Positions 1 to 4,555 of a stretch of 5,356 nt of DNA are shown here, piece by piece. This DNA comes from an uncultured Lachnospiraceae bacterium. Its GTDB lineage: Bacteria; Bacillota_A; Clostridia; Lachnospirales; Lachnospiraceae. The DNA lies in contig CAJUFW010000205.1 in NCBI GenBank assembly GCA_910585655.1, forward strand, positions 1-5,356, written 5' to 3'. The stretch's first letter is position 1; every line of letters begins with the position of its first letter. The notes below the pieces were generated by a model. The model saw only the letters and a program-made list of their open reading frames with translations, ran no database searches and was not told the origin of the DNA. A program made the translations under genes and the position numbers.

Positions 1-19
1 TGAGCCATTTTGATAAAAT

Positions 20-412
20 TTAACGCTTGCTGAACTGCGGAGCGCGACGAGCCGCCTTGAGGCCGTATTTCTTTCTCTCCTTCATACGAGGATCTCTGGT
101 CAAAAAGCCTGCTTTCTTAAGAATCGGACGATAATCGCCGTCTACCTGAAGCAATGCTCTGGAGATGCCGTGACGGATAGCACCAGCCTGTCCGGTAAAA
201 CCGCCTCCCCGTACATTTACCAGAACATCGAACTTATCCACAGTATCAGTCAGAACCAACGGCTGACGTACAATCAGCTTTAATGTTCCAAGACCGAAAT
301 AGTTATCCATATCTCTTTTATTGATTATAATCTTACCAGTACCCGGCATCAGGTATACTCTGGCAACACTACTTTTTCTTCTTCCGGTTCCATAATATCT
401 TGCGCTAGCCAA
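20..412 (-). CDS. rpsI: 30S ribosomal protein S9 (uS9)
   Basis: A 130-residue small-subunit ribosomal protein, full length for bacterial uS9. The body carries the family signature around residues 69-87 (GGGFTGQAGAIRHGISRAL). The basic tail at 113-130 ends in APQFSKR, the C-terminal extension that in bacterial uS9 reaches the P-site tRNA in the decoding head of the 30S subunit. The start is a TTG at 410-412: no in-frame ATG lies nearby, and a strong AGGAGG (plus-strand 421-426) sits 8 nt upstream. The protein beginning MASARYYGTGRRKSS fits the usual N-terminus. It lies 23 nt downstream of rplM on the same strand, the classic L13-S9 operon, so it should be transcribed from the rplM promoter and share its leader control. 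Only 19 nt of downstream sequence are present. They hold a short AT-rich dyad (ATTTTGATAAAAT) but no convincing terminator. Identification is certain from the sequence. Confidence 0.98.
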   Translation of the reverse strand: MASARYYGTGRRKSSVARVYLMPGTGKIIINKRDMDNYFGLGTLKLIVRQPLVLTDTVDKFDVLVNVRGGGFTGQAGAIRHGISRALLQVDGDYRPILKKAGFLTRDPRMKERKKYGLKAARRAPQFSKR

Positions 413-435
413 TGTTATTTCCTCCTCTCACCTAA

Positions 436-876
436 TCAATGTTGCGCCTTCAGCTCATAAGCTTCCGGCTTCTGTGCTGCGTGCTTGTGTTCCGGTCCTG
501 CGTAAACATGCAGCTTGGTAAGCATGCTTCTGCCCAAAGCGCCCTTTGGCAGCATACCCTTTACAGCAAGAGTAATAACATCCTCCGGCTTCTTTGCCAT
601 CATTGCACGAAGCGTTGTTTCTTTCATTCCGCCTACATATTCAGAATGGCGGTAGTACATCTTCTGATCCAGCTTCTTACCTGTCACCTTAATCTTATCT
701 GCATTTACTACGATCACAAAATCTCCGGTATCCTCATGCGGTGTATAGATAGGCTTATTCTTGCCTCTTAAAATGTTTGCGACCTCTGATGCCAGGCGTC
801 CCAGCGTCTGCCCTTCTGCATCTACCACATACCATTTTCTTTCGATAGCTGCAGGGTTCGCCATAAATGTCTTCAT
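436..876 (-). CDS. rplM: 50S ribosomal protein L13 (uL13)
   Basis: A 146-residue large-subunit ribosomal protein, an early 23S rRNA-binding assembly protein in characterised bacteria. Recognisable segments are the N-terminal KWYVVDAEGQTLGRLAS (14-29), YYRHSEYVGG (74-83) and the signature region KGMLPKGALGRSMLTKLHVYAG (107-127). The length matches the family, which is usually 142-148. The reading frame could start 7 codons earlier at 895-897, but the ATG at 874-876 is preferred. A perfect AAGGAGG (plus-strand 884-890) lies 7 nt upstream of it, and MKTFMANPAAIERKWYV is the expected N-terminus. The longer start would put the ribosome binding site inside the gene. It is first in the rplM-rpsI operon. 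A consensus promoter and a structured leader of the L13 type precede it, so autogenous control by L13 is plausible but is inferred from the leader. Confidence 0.98.
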   Translation of the reverse strand: MKTFMANPAAIERKWYVVDAEGQTLGRLASEVANILRGKNKPIYTPHEDTGDFVIVVNADKIKVTGKKLDQKMYYRHSEYVGGMKETTLRAMMAKKPEDVITLAVKGMLPKGALGRSMLTKLHVYAGPEHKHAAQKPEAYELKAQH

Positions 877-929
877 GGATTTACCTCCTTGGTTCATTCA
901 ATAAACTACTGAACTTCTTATCATCATAA

Positions 930-1010
930 AAGAACTACAACTTCCGGGGCTATACGATCCATGTGGGTGGGATCGCTGGATGATGTACCTCTCGTAGATT
1001 CATTGTCACA
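930..1010 (-). ncRNA. L13 ribosomal-protein leader (5' UTR regulatory RNA)
   Basis: The transcript between the promoter and the rplM ribosome binding site folds into a compact element. On the minus strand an outer stem pairs CTACGA (997-992) with TTGTAG (940-935). Inside it a perfect hairpin pairs CGATCC (975-970) with GGATCG (960-955) across a 9-nt loop. The segment AGGTACATCATCC on the 5' side and GCCCCGGAAGTTGTAG on the 3' side resemble the conserved strands of the Firmicute L13 leader family as I remember it. Such leaders are thought to be bound by free L13 to down-regulate the operon. Placement directly upstream of rplM agrees. The pairing is read from the sequence; the family assignment is from memory and was not tested with a covariance model. 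Confidence 0.75.
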
Positions 1011-1017
1011 ATTAGGT

Positions 1018-1046
1018 ATTATATAATAAAATAAAACGCCTGTCAA
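1018..1046 (-). promoter_or_regulatory. Sigma-A promoter of rplM-rpsI
   Basis: On the minus strand a perfect -35 TTGACA (1046-1041) is followed by exactly 17 nt and a perfect -10 TATAAT (1023-1018). Transcription should start near 1011, just before the L13 leader, leaving a 5' UTR of about 135 nt before the rplM ATG. The spacer is AT-rich. This is as close to consensus as a housekeeping promoter gets and fits a highly expressed ribosomal operon. No terminator separates it from the upstream nitroreductase gene, so some read-through into rplM is possible. Confidence 0.93.
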
Positions 1047-1059
1047 GATCCATTTCCTT

Positions 1060-1081
1060 GATTTTCCGCTAATTTTCCGCT
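1060..1081 (-). repeat. Two tandem 11-bp A-tract repeats upstream of the rplM promoter
   Basis: On the minus strand AGCGGAAAATT (1081-1071) is followed at once by AGCGGAAAATC (1070-1060), two copies differing only in the last base. They lie about 15-35 bp upstream of the -35 box, so the A-tracts repeat with nearly one helical turn. A further AAGGAAA follows. This resembles an UP-element or curved-DNA region that contacts the RNA polymerase alpha C-terminal domain. The repeat is seen directly; the role is inferred. Confidence 0.5.
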
Positions 1082-1115
1082 CAAATTGAGGCAACACCTA
1101 TTTTTTCCCTTTTCC

Positions 1116-1703
1116 TTACACCCGTAAAATCCGCCCTTCCTTCCGCGGCTTTGCATGAGGGGCTGGTCCTTCCCGATAGCCTAGCAATACATGACATACT
1201 GGTATCAAGTCCTCTGCTACGCCCCATTCTTTTCGTATCGTTTGACCGTATTCTGTGGCGAACACCTCTTCCGCCCTGCCGATATAGCAGGCTCCCACTC
1301 CGAGGAAATGAGCTGCCAGCCAGATGTTTTCCGCTATCATTGCCGCATCGTCATGGCAATAGATTCCCCCTCTTGTAAATATCGTCAGTACCGTAGGCGC
1401 GCCATAAAAGCCATCCATAATGGTATGATCATCCTGGATACTTGGCTGCTCAGCCGATATGGAATGGGACATCTTCTTGGGATCGCCCCCCTTAAACTGC
1501 ATATAGCGGCTCAACTTCCCCAACTCCAGATTTACGCTCTTTTTCTGGCATACTACAATCGTTCCCCGCTGGTTGTTTCCGGCGCTGGGCGCATATAGCC
1601 CAGCCTGTAAAATCTGCTCTAATACTTCCTCCTCTAACTGCCGTTCCTGAAAACGGCGGATAGCATGGCGGCTTATCATCTTTTCAATTATCTCCTGCAT
1701 CAT
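1116..1703 (-). CDS. Nitroreductase family protein (FMN-dependent oxidoreductase)
   Basis: A 195-residue protein of the nitroreductase fold. These are cytoplasmic homodimers that bind FMN and use NAD(P)H to reduce nitro compounds, quinones or other electrophiles. Visible hallmarks are SRHAIRRF at 11-18 (N-terminal Arg residues that contact the FMN phosphate), APSAGNNQ at 38-45, the mid-protein FYGAP at 99-103, and the C-terminal GYREG...KPRKEGRILRV (175-195), the usual end of the family. It is complete at both ends. Two adjacent ATGs (1701-1703 and 1698-1700) could serve. AAGGAGG lies 5 nt before the first and 8 nt before the second, so the true start may be one residue shorter. It is divergent from an HxlR regulator, a common arrangement in which the regulator controls the enzyme in response to electrophile stress. 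The substrate cannot be told from sequence. No terminator is evident before the rplM promoter. Confidence 0.92.
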   Translation of the reverse strand: MMQEIIEKMISRHAIRRFQERQLEEEVLEQILQAGLYAPSAGNNQRGTIVVCQKKSVNLELGKLSRYMQFKGGDPKKMSHSISAEQPSIQDDHTIMDGFYGAPTVLTIFTRGGIYCHDDAAMIAENIWLAAHFLGVGACYIGRAEEVFATEYGQTIRKEWGVAEDLIPVCHVLLGYREGPAPHAKPRKEGRILRV

Positions 1704-1799
1704 CGCTTCCTCCTTCTACACGTTTTATATCCTTGGCACCTGCTTTATTTTTCCCTTCTGTTTTTGTATTTTAAAGCAGCCTGCCTCCCTACGCCTTCT

Positions 1800-1827
1800 A
1801 TTATAGCCGTCTTTTCTTTCTGTACAA
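1800..1827 (-). promoter_or_regulatory. Probable promoter of the nitroreductase gene
   Basis: On the minus strand a perfect -10 TATAAT (1805-1800) is preceded, 16 nt upstream, by TTGTAC (1827-1822), a weak -35 matching the consensus in its TTG only. The start point would be near 1793, giving a 5' UTR of about 90 nt. A poor -35 with a good -10 is what a regulated promoter often looks like, and the candidate HxlR site lies against its upstream edge. Confidence 0.55.
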
Positions 1828-1848
1828 GTACGCACCTTTTTGTAACCT
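1821..1848. promoter_or_regulatory. Candidate HxlR operator in the divergent region
   Basis: The plus strand holds GTACAAGTAC (1822-1831), in which the GTAC palindrome occurs twice, then a pyrimidine-rich spacer and GTAACCT (1842-1848). Read as an imperfect inverted repeat, AGTAC faces AGGTTAC. HxlR-type regulators bind short inverted repeats built on TAC/GTA half-sites, and this is the only such pattern in the 326-bp intergenic region. It overlaps and extends upstream of the nitroreductase -35 and is about 32 bp upstream of the proposed hxlR -35. The assignment rests on motif similarity recalled from the family and on position. Confidence 0.4.
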
Positions 1849-1879
1849 ATCACAGTCATAAAACTGTTCTGATTTTCCC

Positions 1880-1908
1880 TTGCCTTTCCCTCGTTTTTAC
1901 TTTATACT
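1880..1908 (+). promoter_or_regulatory. Probable promoter of the HxlR-family regulator
   Basis: TTGCCT (1880-1885), a 17-nt spacer and TATACT (1903-1908) make a reasonable sigma-A promoter reading rightward. Transcription would begin near 1915, giving a leader of about 115 nt before the regulator's ATG. No better candidate occurs between 1850 and 2010. Confidence 0.55.
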
Positions 1909-1950
1909 AAACATAACGTCAGTCTGAAATCATTTTTTACTGGCAAACGC

Positions 1951-2009
1951 AAATGGAGGCATTTACACTTCGCTGCTTCCCACCTAAAGGAAGAAAAAAA
2001 CGCCTCTGA
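1951..2009 (+). promoter_or_regulatory. Hairpin-forming leader upstream of the HxlR gene
   Basis: The proposed leader contains nested inverted repeats. GAGGC (1956-1960) pairs with GCCTC (2002-2006), and inside it CTTCC (1976-1980) pairs with GGAAG (1989-1993) across 8 nt. The outer arms lie 41 nt apart. The same stretch reads as an 18-codon ORF (ATG 1953-1955, TGA 2007-2009) rich in Lys and Arg, but no Shine-Dalgarno precedes that ATG. The hairpins are seen; any attenuator-like role is a guess, and there is no T-run to make a terminator. Confidence 0.3.
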
Positions 2010-2029
2010 CAGACGAAAGGATTGTATAT

Positions 2030-2368
2030 ATGAAAACAAAAGCCGAGCTTCCGGCATGTCCGGTAGCCACTACCGTTTCTCTGATAGGTAGCAAATGGAA
2101 GCTGCTGATTATACGGAACTTGCTCGCCCGCCCCTGGCGTTTCAATGAGCTGCAGCGAAGCTTAGAAGGTATCAGCCAAAAAGTATTGACGGAAAGTCTC
2201 CGTTCTATGGAAGCAGACGGGATTGTCGTTCGTACCTCCTATGCAGAAGTTCCGCCAAGAGTCGAATATTCTCTTTCAGAATTAGGAGAATCCATGCGTC
2301 CTATTATTGATGCGATGGAATCCTGGGGAACCGCCTACCAAAAAGCCATTCAACAAGCTCTTACATAA
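2030..2368 (+). CDS. HxlR-family winged-helix transcriptional regulator
   Basis: A 112-residue DNA-binding protein of the HxlR/YodB/HypR type (MarR-like fold, dimeric). Family features in order are: the N-terminal Cys-Pro-Val at 10-12; IGSKWKLLIIRNL (19-31) as the first helix; RFNELQRSLEGISQKVLTESLRSMEADGIV (37-66), holding the recognition helix; the wing PPRVEYSLSELG (75-86); and a C-terminal dimerisation helix (87-109). In characterised relatives the N-terminal Cys is the redox or electrophile sensor, and Cys10 is the only cysteine here. That suggests a thiol-based switch. The start ATG at 2030 has GAAAGGA (2015-2021) as ribosome binding site, with AAAGG ending 9 nt before the ATG. Divergence from a nitroreductase gene points to that enzyme as target, probably with autoregulation. 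Ligand and mode (repressor or activator) cannot be read from sequence. Confidence 0.93.
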   Translation: MKTKAELPACPVATTVSLIGSKWKLLIIRNLLARPWRFNELQRSLEGISQKVLTESLRSMEADGIVVRTSYAEVPPRVEYSLSELGESMRPIIDAMESWGTAYQKAIQQALT

Positions 2369-2531
2369 ATTCCAAAAACTCTATCCCTTCTAGCTGCAGC
2401 ATTTTCTGATGCAGATCAATACATGTGTCCGAAAGCCGGCTGGACGACCTTTTCTACCACGCTCTAACCCAATCAACCCTCCTGGCTGCTTAGCCCCGCC
2501 GTCTGGCAATCTGTCCCAAACAATTTACTTA
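2369..2531. other. Intergenic stretch with no intact gene
   Basis: This 163-bp stretch follows the regulator's stop codon. I see no terminator: the inverted repeat CTGCA...TGCAG near 2394-2414 has no T-run after it. On the minus strand short open pieces in two frames might be worn coding sequence. One reads RLSDTCIDLHQKMLQLEG and ends at a TAA at 2363-2361, overlapping the regulator's 3' end. The other reads SVVEKVVQPAFGHMY. Neither piece matches a family I recognise. Confidence 0.35.
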
Positions 2532-2559
2532 GGCCGCAGAAATCATAACTTCTACGGCC
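2532..2559. repeat. Imperfect hairpin at the left edge of the repeat array
   Basis: GGCCG, one mismatch, AGAA, an 8-nt loop, TTCT, one mismatch and CGGCC form a 9-bp interrupted stem. On the plus strand a TCTTTTT tract follows after 7 nt. That makes it a poor but possible terminator for the HxlR gene. It does not align with the small hairpin of the neighbouring repeat units. Confidence 0.45.
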
Positions 2560-2573
2560 CGTTAATCTTTTTA

Positions 2574-2582
2574 TGATATAAT
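2574..2582 (+). promoter_or_regulatory. Extended -10 element, array unit 1
   Basis: TGATATAAT is a perfect TGnTATAAT extended -10, sufficient for sigma-A recognition without a -35. The +1 would fall inside hairpin B of this unit (2583-2607). On the opposite strand the same unit carries TTGACA (2606-2601), 17 nt and CATTAT (2583-2578), a possible opposing promoter. Confidence 0.45.
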
Positions 2583-2642
2583 GTTGACACAAAAACATTA
2601 TGTCAACTACTGATTTGAAATGCGCCAAGGCGCATGAAGTTG

Positions 2643-2651
2643 TGGTATAAT
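2643..2651 (+). promoter_or_regulatory. Extended -10 element, array unit 2
   Basis: TGGTATAAT is a perfect extended -10. The position of a -35 (about 2623-2628) lies within hairpin A and does not resemble TTGACA. Hairpin B (2652-2678) begins at the next base, so a transcript would start within its left arm. Confidence 0.5.
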
Positions 2652-2713
2652 GTTGAAATCACAGAGCATGATTTCAACTCCTTATGCTAAATGCGCCAGA
2701 GCGCATGAAGTTG

Positions 2714-2722
2714 TGGTATAAT
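2714..2722 (+). promoter_or_regulatory. Extended -10 element, array unit 3
   Basis: TGGTATAAT occurs again 71 bp after the previous copy, with hairpin A immediately upstream (2691-2706) and hairpin B immediately downstream (2723-2749). The block GCATGAAGTTGTGGTATAAT is identical to that of unit 2. The fourth, truncated unit has only TGGTATATT (2786-2794). Confidence 0.5.
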
Positions 2723-2766
2723 GTTAAAATCAAAGAGCATGATTTTAACTTCTGATTTAAACTGTG

Positions 2767-3086
2767 CTAACGCACATGAAAATTATGGTATATTTTCTTC
2801 AAGCCTCTAAACGTATCCGCATCTGCCGATCCCCATTGAAATCTTCCGTCTTCTCCACGATAAAACATATTATCTGCCGAAGTTCCCCAGGTACTGTTTC
2901 GTCCGATAAAAAACAATTCTGCATTACTGGAACTAACCGCAATCGGAACCAGTTTATTTCTCAAGTTTCCAGGATCTTTTTCCTTGACCTGTCTTGCAAA
3001 CTCCAAAATCTCCGACATTGTATAGCTTTATAAGCTCCCATAATTCCGATGTTCTTTTCCGTCGGCTTATTGTTGAAAAAAAACTG
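2767..3086 (-). pseudogene. Remnant of an extracellular solute-binding protein (ABC importer)
   Basis: An 83-codon minus-strand frame (3018-2767) reads MSEILEFARQVKEKDPGN..., then SNAELFFIGRN, WGTSADNMFYRGEDGRFQWG and ADTFRGLKKIY. This is the style of family-1 solute-binding lipoproteins of Lachnospiraceae, which bind sugars or oligosaccharides outside the cell. Intact proteins have roughly 400-600 residues, so only an internal piece survives. Upstream, similarity seems to continue in another frame (3086-3019: QFFFNNKPTEKNIGIMGAYKAI), while the MSEILEF frame has a stop four codons before its Met, so a frameshift lies near 3020-3030. At the other end homology stops after GLKKIY (about 2788), and the last seven codons and the TAG come from the repeat array. 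No signal peptide, lipobox or ribosome binding site is present. Family assignment is from recalled sequence style; decay is clear. Confidence 0.65.
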
Positions 3087-3088
3087 GG

Positions 3089-4474
3089 CTAGCTCAAATC
3101 CGGCTTTCTGTCCTCTGGAATCAGCGAATAATAAGTTCTCCCGGCACGTTCCCTGATAAAGCCTGCCACAATCTGTTCCCGCAGCTCGGCTTCTTCCATC
3201 AGCCTTCTTCCCGCCTCCGCCAATATCCGGGCGGCAGTGTGCATCCCCTTATAAGCAACGGCGCTTTTCCCCTGAGCGGTCGCCGTCCATTTGTGCATGA
3301 CCGTTCCTGCTGCCACGGAAGCAATACAAATATTTCCAGTCGGCACTACCCAGCTCACGTCTCCTACATCTGTACTTGCCGAACTCATCTGCACTCTTTC
3401 TTTGATACCAGTCTCCATCCCGTTAAGAACGTTCTCTTCCCCTGCTTTCCCCTTATCTTCTCTGCCTTTGCCAAGCTCTATCGCCTGAAACTTCCTTGCA
3501 TACTCTAATTCCGCCTCTGTATACGAAATCGGCAAACATTCTTTCATACAGTCTGCCAGCAGGTCGTCCATTTCCGGCACATCCAACAGCTCCCGATAAG
3601 CGTAAAGAATCTGTTCCTCTACTGTCGTCCCGGTCATCAAAGCCGCGCCTCTGGCAATATCGCTTACCCGCCGCACCATCTCTTCCAGCTCTTCAATCCG
3701 ATCCGAACGCAAAATATACAGTAGCTTAGCATAGCTCGGCACGACATTGGCTGCCGTCCCTCCTGCATTCAAATACGCATAGTGCATCCTGGCTGCCGGG
3801 CTGACATGCTCTCTTAGATAATTTACCCCGACATTCATCAGCTCGCAGGCATCTAACGCGCTCCTCCCCTCCTGAGGGCAGGCAGCAGCATGAGCGCTTC
3901 TTCCCGAAAAAGAATAGGTTATTTTGACATTGGCAAGAGCCTGATTCCAGATTCCATTGTCCGGGGTAGGATGCCAGGTCAACGCGATATCCACATCCTC
4001 AAAACAACCGGAACGAATCAAGAACGCCTTTCCTGCTCCGCCCTCCTCCGCCGGACAGCCCATATAAACCACCGTACCAGGAAGCTCTGCTGCCTTTAGA
4101 TAGTTCTTTAAGGCGCAAGCTGCTTCCAAGGCTCCGGTTGCCAACAGATTGTGACCGCAGCCATGCCCGGAACCCTGAACCATACAAGGACGCTCTACGG
4201 TCTGGTCAGCCTCCTGGCTCAAGCCGGGCAGCGCGTCATATTCCCCCAGGAAAGCAATCACCGGCGCTCCCGAACCTGCCGTCGCCCGGAAAGCCGTAGG
4301 AATTCCACCAATCCCGGTCTCCACCTGAAATCCCTCTGCTTCTAAAAAGTCCTCCAAAAGCTGCGCCGACTGTACCTCCTCATAATCTGTCTCCGCAAAT
4401 CCCCAAATTTGATCCGCAACTTGTTCAAACGCACTCTTTCTGCCTTCTATGTATTCCTCCAATAACTTTTTCAT
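3089..4474 (-). CDS. M20D-family amidohydrolase, AbgB-like
   Basis: A 461-residue cytoplasmic metallo-hydrolase of peptidase family M20, closest in pattern to AbgB, the p-aminobenzoyl-glutamate hydrolase subunit. It should cleave an amide bond of an N-acyl amino acid or similar small substrate. Motifs in order: GEYDALPG (77-84), HGCGH (104-108), CPAEEGG (140-146), TWHP (166-169), dimerisation-domain SAHAA (193-197), ASTDVGDVSW (366-375) and MHKW (393-396). Predicted metal ligands Cys106, His108, Glu144, His168 and His394 are all present, so the enzyme looks active. The frame extends 27 codons further to a TTG at 4553-4555, but that codon lies in the promoter's -35. ATG 4472-4474 fits better, giving MKKLLEEYIEGRKS with GAGGGG 9 nt upstream. 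A Lys/Gly-rich insert (332-361) looks variable. No partner AbgA or transporter gene is intact nearby, though a solute-binding-protein remnant lies just downstream. The exact substrate is unknown. Confidence 0.92.
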   Translation of the reverse strand: MKKLLEEYIEGRKSAFEQVADQIWGFAETDYEEVQSAQLLEDFLEAEGFQVETGIGGIPTAFRATAGSGAPVIAFLGEYDALPGLSQEADQTVERPCMVQGSGHGCGHNLLATGALEAACALKNYLKAAELPGTVVYMGCPAEEGGAGKAFLIRSGCFEDVDIALTWHPTPDNGIWNQALANVKITYSFSGRSAHAAACPQEGRSALDACELMNVGVNYLREHVSPAARMHYAYLNAGGTAANVVPSYAKLLYILRSDRIEELEEMVRRVSDIARGAALMTGTTVEEQILYAYRELLDVPEMDDLLADCMKECLPISYTEAELEYARKFQAIELGKGREDKGKAGEENVLNGMETGIKERVQMSSASTDVGDVSWVVPTGNICIASVAAGTVMHKWTATAQGKSAVAYKGMHTAARILAEAGRRLMEEAELREQIVAGFIRERAGRTYYSLIPEDRKPDLS

Positions 4475-4526
4475 AATAGCTGACCCCTCTTTCCTTTCTT
4501 CTCTAAATTTCTGCTTATTGGTTTTT

Positions 4527-4555
4527 ATTATATCCAAAATCCAAGGCTTATTCAA
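4527..4555 (-). promoter_or_regulatory. Promoter of the M20 amidohydrolase gene
   Basis: On the minus strand TTGAAT (4555-4550), exactly 17 nt, then a perfect TATAAT (4532-4527). The predicted start is near 4520, about 45 nt before the ATG. It lies just beyond the terminator of the upstream nuclease gene, so the amidohydrolase is probably its own transcription unit. This placement also argues against the TTG at 4553-4555 as start codon. Confidence 0.82.

Larger units (their letters stand above)
2571..2794 (+). repeat. Tandem array of ~71-bp units, each with an extended -10 and hairpins
   Basis: Two complete 71-bp units (2620-2690 and 2691-2761) are flanked by a diverged left partial (about 2571-2619) and a truncated right partial (2762-2794). 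Each complete unit contains, in order: hairpin A (ATGCGC facing GCGCAT, 2620-2635 and 2691-2706); GAAGTTG; an extended -10 TGGTATAAT (2643-2651 and 2714-2722); hairpin B, made of 9-bp arms around a 9-nt loop ending GAGCAT (2652-2678 and 2723-2749); and a 12-nt linker. The left partial has TGATATAAT (2574-2582) and its own hairpin B (2583-2607, 7-bp arms). The right partial has hairpin A as TGTGC/GCACA and TGGTATATT (2786-2794). Arm changes compensate between copies: GTTGAAATC/GATTTCAAC against GTTAAAATC/GATTTTAAC, and GCGC/GCGC against GTGC/GCAC. No protein is encoded. It is not CRISPR, since there are no unique spacers. The family is not one I recognise. Confidence 0.85.

Noticed and set aside
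439..771. Plus-strand 110-codon ORF opposite rplM
   Set aside because: A shadow of rplM with no start signals. The other plus-strand ORFs at 1151-1598 and 3239-4345 are likewise opposite real genes.
877..897. Upstream ATG start of rplM at 897
   Set aside because: It would place the perfect AAGGAGG inside the coding sequence and has no comparable site of its own.
1082..1112. Terminator between nitroreductase and rplM
   Set aside because: The only dyad is CTCAA/TTGAG with a one-base loop and no T-run follows on the minus strand.
1953..2009. 18-codon leader peptide gene before the HxlR regulator
   Set aside because: No Shine-Dalgarno lies upstream of its ATG. The stretch is better described by its inverted repeats.
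2571..2794. CRISPR array
   Set aside because: The repeats are contiguous 71-bp units with internal hairpins and no unique spacers, and no cas genes are present.
2764..3033. Plus-strand 89-codon ORF
   Set aside because: It is antisense to the solute-binding-protein relic, has no ribosome binding site, and its ATG lies outside any recognisable context. The minus-strand reading has protein-family character.
3076..3088. Terminator after the M20 gene from the minus-strand run of eight T
   Set aside because: No stable hairpin precedes the T-run; GAGCTAGCC and its surroundings give only a few pairs.
4475..4555. N-terminal extension of the M20 protein from TTG 4555
   Set aside because: The codon is part of the -35 box of a good promoter, no ribosome binding site precedes it, and the ATG at 4474 has one and gives the normal N-terminus.
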